From the NCBI GenBank assembly GCA_947450015.1, contig CANFUB010000099.1:1-8575 (forward strand): a DNA stretch of 8,575 nucleotides. Reading direction: 5' to 3'. A model generated the notes under the pieces. That model did no database searches, was not told the origin of the DNA, and worked only from the letters and a program-made list of their open reading frames with translations. This document shows, piece after piece, positions 1 to 6,933 of this stretch. Position 1 is the first letter of the stretch, and every line of letters starts with the position of its first letter. The DNA is from Bacteroidota bacterium. Its GTDB lineage: Bacteria > Bacteroidota > Bacteroidia > NS11-12g > UBA955. A program made the translations under genes and the position numbers.

Positions 1-7
1 ATTGAAT

Positions 8-793
8 CTATTTACATTTTTCATAAGAGGCGGGTATATTAAAAGGAAAAGTGACCATTGAATTGAAATCTGGATTTTCGAAATCCATGGTAATAATTAT
101 TTTATTTGCACCATTATAGGCAGTTATTTCGTTTTTGAGCGGAAAGTTGTGTTCATTCACATTGGCAAAATTAAAATACTTAACCCTGGCATAATGTGGA
201 GCCGTATTATCATCTATAGAAGTTGAATCGATGGTATAGAATTCTTTCTTGTAAGTATGGTTAATGGATACCTTTGGTTGACGAAGTTTAATAATAATAT
301 TATTGTCATTGTTAGTGATGGTCTCATACAATGCCAATGCATAAATGGGTTCTGCAATAATTAAATTTTGCAATTGGTTGACGGATAATGGGGCACCAAG
401 TAAATCTTCAATATAGGCTTTATTGAAAACCGTGTAACATTTATGTATATGATCTAACAATACCATAGAGTCTTTATTAATGAGGATGCGTGCACCAGTA
501 ATGCCAAAAAGGTTAACAGAAATCCAAATCAAAGAATCTTTATACATGCGAATGTTTGAGCCAACGCCTTGCGAAGTGCCATTGCTTGAATAATTAAGGT
601 CGGCCTTTGCAGAGAAATAGGTCCATGGTTTTAAAGTTGGAGCAATTAAATTTTCAGCAATGTTTACTTTAATATTGACAATGGAGTCTTTTGGTTTATT
701 AACTGCAACAGGTGCACTGAAGTGTTTTCGGTTTTTACAAGACAATAAAACCACAACTAGCAGTAACGGGAGATATTTTAAAAAACTATTCAT
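8..793 (-). CDS. DUF4292-family lipoprotein
   Basis: Predicted envelope lipoprotein of 261 residues, most like the Bacteroidota DUF4292 family, whose function is not established. Residues 1-19 form a lipoprotein signal: a Lys at 6, a Leu/Val-rich core and an LLSC lipobox, so Cys19 would be lipidated. The residues after Cys (KNRKH) are basic and lack the acidic stretch of Bacteroidota surface-export signals, so a periplasm-facing position is more likely (inference). The rest is rich in alternating polar and hydrophobic strands, consistent with a beta-rich, possibly LolA/LolB-like fold; that is a guess from pattern only. I chose the ATG at 793 over the in-frame GTG at 808 because it places the signal peptide at the N-terminus. 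It overlaps the TPR gene's stop by 8 bp (ATGAATAG), which suggests translational coupling. It is the last gene of the minus operon inside the window. Family call fairly sure, function unknown. Confidence 0.82.
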   Translation of the reverse strand: MNSFLKYLPLLLVVVLLSCKNRKHFSAPVAVNKPKDSIVNIKVNIAENLIAPTLKPWTYFSAKADLNYSSNGTSQGVGSNIRMYKDSLIWISVNLFGITGARILINKDSMVLLDHIHKCYTVFNKAYIEDLLGAPLSVNQLQNLIIAEPIYALALYETITNNDNNIIIKLRQPKVSINHTYKKEFYTIDSTSIDDNTAPHYARVKYFNFANVNEHNFPLKNEITAYNGANKIIITMDFENPDFNSMVTFPFNIPASYEKCK

Positions 794-2306
794 ACAAGGA
801 TTTATCACGTATTTTTTTATCCATTAATTCTATTTTATAACCTAGGTCTTTAGCCTTTTGCCAATTCTCAATTGCTTTTTCAATGTTGTTCAGCTTAAAC
901 AAAACATTGCCTTTAACATTGTATAACGCACCATCTGTCTTATTTATTTCAACGCATTTGTCAATGGCTTGAGCAGCTTCGGTATATTTTTTTAGTTGGT
1001 AGAGATAACCCGTTTTTGTCAACAGGATTCGACCTAAAGTCAAATCATCAAATGAATACCTTTCTGCTAATTGGATGGCATCAAGTGCTTTTATCAAGTC
1101 GTTTTTTTGTTTGTAGGCATCCGCTAAGGTTTCATAAAGATCGGATGTATTAGGAAAAAATGTAATGGCTTGCTCTGCAGTGGAGATGGCATCATCTAAT
1201 TTAATTAAAATAAGATAACAATCAATAGCACCTTTCCAAGCATTGTATAAGTTGGCATCTAAACTTGTGGCTTGTGAATAATAAAGCGCGGAGGCTGCAT
1301 AGTTTTTACATTTAAAATAGAGTTCAGCAGCAGTACATAGGGCTTTTGGATTTTTAGGATATGAATTTACAAGTCCATTTGCAGCAAGGGTTAAATAGGA
1401 AGCTTTATTAGAATCTGCAGTCGTAATTTTTAAAATAGATAAGGTGCCGTTAAGTTCAGTTTCGAATGTGGATGTGTTGCTTTGAAATGCCGCATTTAAA
1501 TATTTGGTAGCTTTGGCAGTATCGCTCTTGGAATAATAAAATTGAAATAAAGCAAAGTTGATATCCCAGTTGTTTGGATTTAAACGCATGGCCTTTTCAT
1601 AATTCAACATGGCATTGCTTTCATCCTTTTGAGATTCATACAACTTTGCATCGTCGATATAGAGTTGGGCCTTGTTGGGAGCACCTTTTTTTAATTCATC
1701 GTAGATTCTATGAGCGGATGGAAGATCGTTAATTCTTTTATAAAGTTCAATTAATTTCAAACCAGTTTTGCTTTTCAAACCTACATTGCTGCTATATTGA
1801 TTCCAAAGGGCGATTTGTTTATTGGTTTCTCCTTGGATGGCATAAATTTCATCCAGTTGATTGAAAAGATTTTCATCTTTTGGATTACCATTAATACAGA
1901 TTTGTAATATTTCTATTGCTTTTTTATAGTCGCCATTCGAACGCAGTAAACGGCCATAATGGTAGGCGTAAAATTTATTGTTAGGATTTAAAGCATTTGC
2001 TTTTGATGCATTTTGGAAGGCATCATTGGCTTCGTTTTGTTTTTGTTTAATCCTACTAATTTGATAATAAACCGAAGCTTCTTGGGGTTTAAGATCGGCA
2101 CATTTATTATATTGGGTTAGGGCAACAGAATAATTGCCAATGCTAAATTGTGTGCAAGCTTCGATGTAAAGCTTTTCGAACTTTAATGATAAATCATTTT
2201 GATCGGCAGTACTGGCAACTTTATTACTCGTTTTACAAGCTGATGCAAAGGTTGTTATTAAAACAATCGTTGTTAAATAGCCTGGAAATAGAGCTAATTT
2301 TTTCAA
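786..2306 (-). CDS. TPR-repeat lipoprotein
   Basis: A 506-residue predicted lipoprotein made almost entirely of tetratricopeptide-like helical repeats. The N-terminus has two Lys, a hydrophobic stretch and an ASAC lipobox, making Cys24 the lipidated residue. About ten or more TPR-like units fill roughly residues 40-500; clear ones include those around GNYSVALTQYNKCADLKP, DYKKAIEILQICINGNP and ESNAMLNYEKAMRLNPN. TPR arrays are protein-docking scaffolds, so it probably holds partners in the periplasm; the partner is unknown. The start is a TTG: an in-frame TAA lies immediately upstream, the nearest in-frame ATG would remove the whole signal peptide, and the TTG gives a well-formed signal. It begins 8 bp after the nucleotidyltransferase stop and overlaps the DUF4292 gene, so the two lipoproteins are probably made together. 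Calling it a TPR lipoprotein is safe; a specific role is not. Confidence 0.88.
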   Translation of the reverse strand: MKKLALFPGYLTTIVLITTFASACKTSNKVASTADQNDLSLKFEKLYIEACTQFSIGNYSVALTQYNKCADLKPQEASVYYQISRIKQKQNEANDAFQNASKANALNPNNKFYAYHYGRLLRSNGDYKKAIEILQICINGNPKDENLFNQLDEIYAIQGETNKQIALWNQYSSNVGLKSKTGLKLIELYKRINDLPSAHRIYDELKKGAPNKAQLYIDDAKLYESQKDESNAMLNYEKAMRLNPNNWDINFALFQFYYSKSDTAKATKYLNAAFQSNTSTFETELNGTLSILKITTADSNKASYLTLAANGLVNSYPKNPKALCTAAELYFKCKNYAASALYYSQATSLDANLYNAWKGAIDCYLILIKLDDAISTAEQAITFFPNTSDLYETLADAYKQKNDLIKALDAIQLAERYSFDDLTLGRILLTKTGYLYQLKKYTEAAQAIDKCVEINKTDGALYNVKGNVLFKLNNIEKAIENWQKAKDLGYKIELMDKKIRDKSLYE

Positions 2307-2314
2307 TTAAATGT

Positions 2315-3325
2315 TTAATTGAGTGTACTGTAATCGCCAATGCTGAATTCTTTCGATTCTCCATTTAGAACAACATGATTGCCAATCATGCTATTTGTGA
2401 AAGTAGCATTCTCTATAGCACAATTGTTTTGAATAATGCTGTTAGTGATTTTGCTATTTTTTAGTTTAGTGCCATTGCCAACACTAACGTATGGTCCAAC
2501 AACGCAATTGTCGATTTCTACATCTTTACCAATGTAACATGGTTCAATAATTTGCGTGCCATTGCTAAATTGACTTGCATCGTTATTAAATTCTGCGCGT
2601 TTAATTTCAAGTATTCTTTGATTAGTAAGCACTGTAGCATCTTTGTTACCACAATCTAACCATTCCTCAACTTCACCAGCTTTAAAAATTAACCCTTTGT
2701 TTTTCATATTCTCTAGAGCATTGGTTAATTGGTACTCACCTTTTTCTTTGATGTCATTATCGATGAGGTATTGAATTTCTTCAAGCAGATTATCGCCATC
2801 TTTAAAATAGTAGATGCCAATAATAGCAAGGTCTGAGATAAATTCAGTAGGCTTTTCAATAAAGTCGGTAATGTTATTATCGGCATCCAATTTTACAACA
2901 CCAAATTGATTTGGGTTACTTACTTTGTGCACCCAAATAGTGCCATCGGCCGTTTTGTCTAATTCAAATTCAGCTTTAAAAAGGGTATCAGCAAATGCAA
3001 CAATTACTTCGCCTGTTAGGGCTGGTGTAGCACACATTACAGCATGTGCTGTTCCCAAAGCTTCATCTTGAAAATATATTCTGCCTTTTGCGCCAACGCT
3101 TTCGGCAATCTGTAGAAGTTGCATTTCAATGGCTGTTCCAAAATCTCCGATAATAAAAGCCACTTCATTGATGGGTTCTTTACAAACAGCCGCAATATCT
3201 TCAACTAATCTTTGTACAATAGGTTTTCCTGCGATAGGCAATAATGGTTTAGGCACAGTTAAAGTGTGGGGTCTCATTCTTTTTCCCATACCAGCCATCG
3301 GTATAATAATATTCATTCCGCTCAT
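2315..3325 (-). CDS. sugar-1-phosphate nucleotidyltransferase
   Basis: A 336-residue enzyme of the GT-A-like nucleotidyltransferase family, which joins a sugar-1-phosphate to an NTP to make an NDP-sugar for glycan assembly. Visible motifs: the nucleotide-binding loop AGMGKRMRPHT (11-21), PKPLLP with the conserved Lys26, QDEALGTAHA (86-95), an Asp113 metal ligand in FADTLF, EKP (157-159), IGIYYF (169-174), GEYQLTNAL (196-204) and WLDCGN (222-227) with Asp224. From about residue 255 the hexapeptide pattern suggests a left-handed beta-helix, as in long bifunctional or oligomerising relatives. No acetyltransferase site can be shown. Which sugar and nucleotide it uses (glucose/dTTP, GlcNAc/UTP or other) cannot be read from the sequence. 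The ATG at 3325 follows an A-rich leader without Shine-Dalgarno; Met4 (3316) is an alternative. It sits 17 bp after dut and 8 bp before the TPR gene, in an operon with a flippase. Confidence 0.9.
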   Translation of the reverse strand: MSGMNIIIPMAGMGKRMRPHTLTVPKPLLPIAGKPIVQRLVEDIAAVCKEPINEVAFIIGDFGTAIEMQLLQIAESVGAKGRIYFQDEALGTAHAVMCATPALTGEVIVAFADTLFKAEFELDKTADGTIWVHKVSNPNQFGVVKLDADNNITDFIEKPTEFISDLAIIGIYYFKDGDNLLEEIQYLIDNDIKEKGEYQLTNALENMKNKGLIFKAGEVEEWLDCGNKDATVLTNQRILEIKRAEFNNDASQFSNGTQIIEPCYIGKDVEIDNCVVGPYVSVGNGTKLKNSKITNSIIQNNCAIENATFTNSMIGNHVVLNGESKEFSIGDYSTLN

Positions 3326-3342
3326 TTCTATTTTTCTATTTT

Positions 3343-3780
3343 TTAAATTCCTGTATGTCCATAACCACCCTCGCCACGCGATGTAGTTGATAATTCAATT
3401 TCTGTTTGCCAAGCGGCTTGTTCACATTTCGCAATGACCATCTGTGCAATTCTATCACCATGGTTGATTGTAAATTCTGTTTGACCTAAATTAATTAGCA
3501 ATACCTTTACCTCACCTCTATAATCGGCATCGATTGTTCCAGGAGAATTCAATACTGTAATGCCGTGTTTAAGTGCTAATCCACTTCTAGGGCGAATTTG
3601 GGCTTCGAAGCCTTCAGGTAATTCTAATACAAGGCCTGTTGGTACCAAGACCCTTTCAAAAGGTTGAATGCTTATTGTTTCAAGGTTGTTAGCATATATA
3701 TCAGCACCTGCCGCTAATGCAGTTTGATAACTTGGTAACGGTGCTGTACCGATATTTTTTATATTAACTTTGATAGTCAA
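3343..3780 (-). CDS. dut: dUTP diphosphatase (dUTPase)
   Basis: Hydrolyses dUTP to dUMP and diphosphate, keeping uracil out of DNA and supplying dUMP for thymidylate synthesis; cytosolic homotrimer in this family. All five trimeric dUTPase motifs are present, numbered from the 3780 start: AGADIYA (24-30), PRSGLA (64-69), GTIDADYRGEVKV (81-93) with the catalytic Asp84 and Tyr87, GDRIAQMV (108-115) and RGEGGYGHTG (135-144), the flexible C-terminal arm. The 145-residue length is normal. There is no ATG. I chose the TTG at 3780 because the protein then begins MTIKVNIK, matching where family members start. A second TTG at 3795 would add five residues and has a more A-rich leader. The gene lies 17 bp after the flippase stop and 17 bp before the nucleotidyltransferase start. 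Function is near certain; the exact start is not. Confidence 0.95.
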   Translation of the reverse strand: MTIKVNIKNIGTAPLPSYQTALAAGADIYANNLETISIQPFERVLVPTGLVLELPEGFEAQIRPRSGLALKHGITVLNSPGTIDADYRGEVKVLLINLGQTEFTINHGDRIAQMVIAKCEQAAWQTEIELSTTSRGEGGYGHTGI

Positions 3781-3792
3781 AACTTGAATTGG

Positions 3793-3800
3793 CAAATTTA
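3793..3800 (-). promoter_or_regulatory. possible internal -7 box before dut
   Basis: On the minus strand TAAATTTG matches TAnnTTTG, starts with the flippase stop codon and ends 12 bp before the TTG at 3780, the same geometry as the promoter of the first gene. I find no TTG-type -33 element at 17-23 bp; the nearest TTTG is 28 bp away (3829-3832). It could be a weak internal promoter for dut or a chance match in AT-rich DNA. Confidence 0.22.
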
Positions 3801-5243
3801 AGCTTTTTTAAGCTTTGGTTGTAATAACCAAATTATTAACATAAAGAGGGACAACAGTCCTAATTTTATGCTAAAGTCCTGCCAAAACAACAATGAATCG
3901 GTATGAAGCGACTTGTTAATTTGCCAAAATCCTATGGCAAGACCTATAAGTGTTAATAATTTAACAACTTGATAAGGTACTTTGAAATACCGATGACCAA
4001 GAACATATGCAGCCACGCACATCAGTGCATAAACTATTAGCGTTAACCAAGCGCAAGCTAAAAATCCGAACATTGGAATAAAAATAATATTTCCAACAAT
4101 GGTTACGGTTGCGCCACCAATTCCTATCATTGCGCCAATTTTAGTATTGTTTGTTAGGCGGTACCATACACTTAAGTTGTAATATACGCCTAAGAAAAGA
4201 TTCGCTAAAAGTAAAATAGGTACAATGTACAAGCCATTCTTGTCTTCAAAAAAGGCTTTGTTGTGGATTAACAAATGTGATAAGTTATCAATAAAATACA
4301 TGCACGCAATGAAAATGAAACTACAAACACCCACAAACCAATACATCAAATCAGCGTATTTTTTGAGACTGTCCTCGTCCTCTTTTTGTTTGAAAAAAAA
4401 GGGTTCAGCAGCGAATTTATAAGCTTGTACAAACATGGTCATTACCATTGTTAATTTATAGAATGCACCATAAATACCATTTTGATAGGAACCAATTTCT
4501 TTAGGCAATAGACGTGTCAATAAATTCCTATCCAAGGTCTCATTTACGATGCCAGCCAAACCAACAAAAATAAGTGGCCATGCATAAGCTAACATTTCTT
4601 TGAATATTTTTTTATCGAAGGCATAATTAATTTTAAAAGCCAAGGGCGAGAGCAAAGCAAATGAGACAATACTTGCTGCTGCATTGGCAATTAATATCAG
4701 TGTTACTTGACTATAACTTTTTAAAATTTCGGGTGTGTAAGCAAGGAAAATATAATTAAGGGTAACGTTCACGCCTATATTGGCCAATTTAATCAATGCA
4801 AATTTCAGAGGCTTTTCCTCCTGACGAAGTTTTGCAAAAGGCAATAGTGAGAAGGTGTCAAATACTAAAAAGATTAAGCAACAATATACAAAATCAACAT
4901 GGCCAGGGAAGCCTAAGAAAGCAGCACAGGGTTCGGCAAAAAATAATACAATAACACTAAAAATAAGAGTACTCGCTATTATACATTTTTGGGCAATGGC
5001 ATAGACTTGATTCGGGACATAACCTTTTCTAATAAAATTAAAATAGGTAGTTTCCATGCCATAGGTTAAAATAATATTTAGAAATGCAATGAAAGCGAAA
5101 ATGGCTGTCATATCGCCAAATGTGCCAACTGTTTTTAAGTATTGTGTATGCGGAATGACGAGTAAAAAATTAATAAAACGACCTAACATGGAGCTTAGTC
5201 CATAGATGGCAGTTTGGGAAGCTAATTTTTTAACGAAACTCAC
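3798..5243 (-). CDS. MOP-superfamily polysaccharide/lipid flippase
   Basis: A 481-residue inner-membrane protein with well over ten hydrophobic segments along its whole length, of the oligosaccharide/polysaccharide flippase (Wzx/MATE-like, MOP) type. Such proteins move lipid-linked sugars or lipid precursors across the inner membrane. The N-terminus (KKLASQTAIYGLSSMLGR, residues 5-22) is typical of Bacteroidota flippases: an amphipathic start followed by the first membrane helix. The start is a GTG at 5243: a TAG stop lies just upstream in frame, and the next Met (residue 19) would remove the conserved N-terminal segment. It begins 7 bp after the barrel gene and is followed by dut. The nucleotidyltransferase in the same operon could supply activated sugar for its substrate (inference). 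A MurJ-like lipid II role is possible but nothing here shows it. The substrate is unknown. Confidence 0.87.
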   Translation of the reverse strand: MSFVKKLASQTAIYGLSSMLGRFINFLLVIPHTQYLKTVGTFGDMTAIFAFIAFLNIILTYGMETTYFNFIRKGYVPNQVYAIAQKCIIASTLIFSVIVLFFAEPCAAFLGFPGHVDFVYCCLIFLVFDTFSLLPFAKLRQEEKPLKFALIKLANIGVNVTLNYIFLAYTPEILKSYSQVTLILIANAAASIVSFALLSPLAFKINYAFDKKIFKEMLAYAWPLIFVGLAGIVNETLDRNLLTRLLPKEIGSYQNGIYGAFYKLTMVMTMFVQAYKFAAEPFFFKQKEDEDSLKKYADLMYWFVGVCSFIFIACMYFIDNLSHLLIHNKAFFEDKNGLYIVPILLLANLFLGVYYNLSVWYRLTNNTKIGAMIGIGGATVTIVGNIIFIPMFGFLACAWLTLIVYALMCVAAYVLGHRYFKVPYQVVKLLTLIGLAIGFWQINKSLHTDSLLFWQDFSIKLGLLSLFMLIIWLLQPKLKKA

Positions 5244-5250
5244 GCGCTAT

Positions 5251-6078
5251 TTAATTTTTATGAAGGTTAAACTGATAACCAATTACGACATTGCCTTGCA
5301 CAAAACCAAAGTTTTGTCTGGCCCTATCTGGTGAATGCGCTTCAATAACGATGTTTGGCATATCGATTAGACCAGCTTTTAATTCAGCTTGAATAAAAAA
5401 ATGGTTGTTAATACTGACGTTAATGCCTGTTTTAGCAGATACTCCAAAACCTGAAATATGCCATTGATCGTTCACTGCATTGTTTAAAACAACTGCTCTC
5501 GTTCTGGGGCATAAAACGCCAGCGGCCAAACCATAGGTGCTTTTTATGTATATTTTTTTATAGTTATAAACTGGGTCGACACGATTAAGTTCAGCATTCA
5601 AATAATTCAGTCCATCGGTATGTTCAAACTGCAAAAAATCACCTGTTAATTTTACATCAGTATTGTCATAAGTTCTATCGTAATCTGTTCCAGTGTTTTT
5701 TATCACACCAGAAACCTTGGCTACTTGGTCTTGCACCATTACATATTTCATGTGGTCCCAACCCAAAGAAACATTGTACTTATCGTTAATGTAATATCCA
5801 AAACGGTAATTGTATTGTGGAATCGTTATTTGATCTATTTTTAAATAAGGATCGAGTGCCAAGGGGGATTGTCTATCTAAAGCAATGGCTTTTTTAACTG
5901 TAAAATTAAAATTTTCGCCTTTGAAATGGATGTTTGATTTGGTGTAAGTTTCGCGGTTATAGCCCCAATAAAAATAAAATTTCCCTTTCATTTTGTTTGG
6001 GTCGCTTGTATTAGAATTTTGGGCGATTAGTTGTTCTCCTACAAAGATTAAAAGTAAACTCAACAATATCTTTCTCAT
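5251..6078 (-). CDS. secreted outer-membrane beta-barrel-like protein
   Basis: A 275-residue exported protein that I do not recognise as a named family. Residues 1-19 are a Sec signal peptide: Arg-Lys start, Leu/Ile-rich core, and a likely cut after Ala19 before Gln20, with no lipobox Cys. The mature part alternates short aromatic-rich strands and polar turns, such as GKFYFYWGYNRET, YNYRFGYYINDKYNVSLGW and HFFIQAELKAGLI, and ends in a strand (GNVVIGYQFNL) with the aromatic pattern of outer-membrane barrels. An eight-strand small barrel is plausible from length and strand rhythm (inference). It is the first gene of the minus operon, 10 bp downstream of a TAATTTTG promoter box and 7 bp ahead of the flippase. 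ATG at 6078 chosen because the signal peptide begins there. Envelope location is fairly sure; function unknown. Confidence 0.8.
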   Translation of the reverse strand: MRKILLSLLLIFVGEQLIAQNSNTSDPNKMKGKFYFYWGYNRETYTKSNIHFKGENFNFTVKKAIALDRQSPLALDPYLKIDQITIPQYNYRFGYYINDKYNVSLGWDHMKYVMVQDQVAKVSGVIKNTGTDYDRTYDNTDVKLTGDFLQFEHTDGLNYLNAELNRVDPVYNYKKIYIKSTYGLAAGVLCPRTRAVVLNNAVNDQWHISGFGVSAKTGINVSINNHFFIQAELKAGLIDMPNIVIEAHSPDRARQNFGFVQGNVVIGYQFNLHKN

Positions 6079-6088
6079 ATGAAGGGCT

Positions 6089-6121
6089 CAAAATTACAGA
6101 ATTATAACAAAGAGTTTCAAT
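6089..6121 (-). promoter_or_regulatory. Bacteroidota-type promoter of the minus operon
   Basis: Read on the minus strand, ATTG (6121-6118) is followed after 21 bp by TAATTTTG (6096-6089), a perfect match to the Bacteroidota -7 consensus TAnnTTTG. The -33 TTG and the spacing lie within the range known for this phylum. The -7 box ends 10 bp before the ATG at 6078, so the leader would be only a few bases. No Shine-Dalgarno is present. It would drive all six minus-strand genes. Motif seen directly; activity inferred. Confidence 0.65.
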
Positions 6122-6143
6122 ATTATATTTTCGATTACCTTTG
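6115..6143 (+). promoter_or_regulatory. Bacteroidota-type promoter of the SDR-menA-menC operon
   Basis: TTTC (6115-6118), one base off the -33 TTTG, is followed after 17 bp by TACCTTTG (6136-6143), a perfect match to TAnnTTTG. The -7 box ends only 4 bp before the GTG at 6148, so transcription should begin at or next to the start codon. The -33 element overlaps that of the opposing promoter (shared bases TTTCAAT, 6115-6121). Motif seen directly; activity inferred. Confidence 0.6.
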
Positions 6144-6147
6144 CCTT

Positions 6148-6933
6148 GTGATAATAGATTTAAAAGGAAAAACAGCATTGGTTTGTGGTAGTTCGCAAGG
6201 AATTGGCCGTGCAATTGCTAGTGAGATGGCCGCTTCGGGCGCAAGCATTATTTTGTTAGCAAGAAATGAGGAGAAACTAAATTCGGTGATGTCGACCTTA
6301 AGTTCGACCAACGGACAGACGCATTCGGTTTACACAGCTGATTTTTCTAATACTGAAAATGTATTAGCGGTAGTGCATCAAATTGTTGCAAAACATGCAG
6401 TTGATATTCTTGTGAATAATACTGGCGGGCCAGCCGCTGGCAAAGCAATTGATGCTAATACCCTTGAATTTTTACAAGCCTTCAATGCCCATTTAATCAA
6501 TAATCATCAGCTAGTACAGGCAGTTGTTCCAGGCATGAAAAGCAGAAATTTTGGCAGAATCATTAGTATTATTTCAACTTCGGTTAAAGTGCCTTTGCAT
6601 AATTTAGGTGTTAGTAATACCATTCGCGGTGCGGTGGGTAATTGGTCGAAGACCTTGGCCAATGAATTGGCAAGCGCAGGCATAACAGTGAATAATATTC
6701 TACCGGGTGCAACAGAAACAGAACGTTTGAGTACCATCATTCAAAATAAATCGAATAAAATGGCCATTGAACAGGCTATTGTTAAAGAGGAAATGTTAAA
6801 TGAAATTCCAATGCGCAGATTTGGAAAGCCAGAGGAGATAGCTTATGCTGCTGTTTTCCTAGCATCGGATAAGGCTGCCTACATAACAGGAACCAATACC
6901 GTAGTTGACGGAGGAAGAACACCATGTCTGTAA
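6148..6933 (+). CDS. atypical short-chain dehydrogenase/reductase (SDR)
   Basis: A 261-residue Rossmann-fold SDR, most like the putative 3-oxoacyl-ACP-reductase-like SDRs that lack the standard catalytic tetrad. Visible: the cofactor loop GSSQGIG (14-20), Arg39 after the second strand suggesting NADP(H), Asp65, NNTGG (90-94; canonical NNAGG), and the C-terminal IPMRRFG, SDKAAYITG and DGG elements. Aligning the spacing Ser-x12-Tyr-x3-Lys gives Ser143, then Ser156 where Tyr should be and Arg160 where Lys should be; His115 falls at the usual Asn. It may therefore bind cofactor but catalyse differently or not at all. I chose GTG 6148 because the protein then starts MIIDLKGK as in relatives. An in-frame ATG at 6079 would add 23 residues lying across both promoters and is unlikely. 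The stop overlaps menA by 10 bp, suggesting coupling. Substrate unknown. Confidence 0.85.
   Translation: MIIDLKGKTALVCGSSQGIGRAIASEMAASGASIILLARNEEKLNSVMSTLSSTNGQTHSVYTADFSNTENVLAVVHQIVAKHAVDILVNNTGGPAAGKAIDANTLEFLQAFNAHLINNHQLVQAVVPGMKSRNFGRIISIISTSVKVPLHNLGVSNTIRGAVGNWSKTLANELASAGITVNNILPGATETERLSTIIQNKSNKMAIEQAIVKEEMLNEIPMRRFGKPEEIAYAAVFLASDKAAYITGTNTVVDGGRTPCL
6910..6917 (+). promoter_or_regulatory. Shine-Dalgarno-like site before menA
   Basis: GGAGGAAG lies 6 bp before the menA ATG at 6924, a strong anti-16S match in a window where other starts have none. It also encodes the conserved DGGR end of the SDR, so the match could be a by-product of that motif. Together with the 10-bp gene overlap it would favour re-initiation by ribosomes finishing the SDR. 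Confidence 0.4.

Noticed and set aside
794..808. GTG at 808 as start of the DUF4292 lipoprotein
   Set aside because: It would add five residues before a signal peptide that begins cleanly at the ATG at 793.
2150..2368. 72-codon plus-strand open frame across the TPR/nucleotidyltransferase junction
   Set aside because: It is opposite coding sequence on both sides, with no promoter box or domain.
3129..3386. 85-codon plus-strand open frame
   Set aside because: It lies opposite the nucleotidyltransferase and dut; the hydrophobic look comes from reading their conserved codons backwards.
3800..3815. AAGCTT-TTTT-AAGCTT as a terminator hairpin at the flippase end
   Set aside because: The stem is only 6 bp and AT-rich, it has no U-run in the minus-strand RNA, and it overlaps the flippase stop in the middle of an operon.
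4393..4400. Run of eight A (T8 in the flippase sense strand) as a phase-variation tract
   Set aside because: It simply encodes Phe-Phe-Phe in frame, is short, and such runs are expected in AT-rich coding DNA.
6079..6147. In-frame ATG extension of the SDR starting back-to-back with the barrel's ATG (CATATG palindrome, 6076-6081)
   Set aside because: The extra 23 residues do not resemble SDR sequence, and the stretch holds both promoters. The GTG at 6148 gives the family-typical N-terminus.
6507..6740. 77-codon minus-strand open frame
   Set aside because: It lies antisense within the SDR coding sequence and has no motif or start context.
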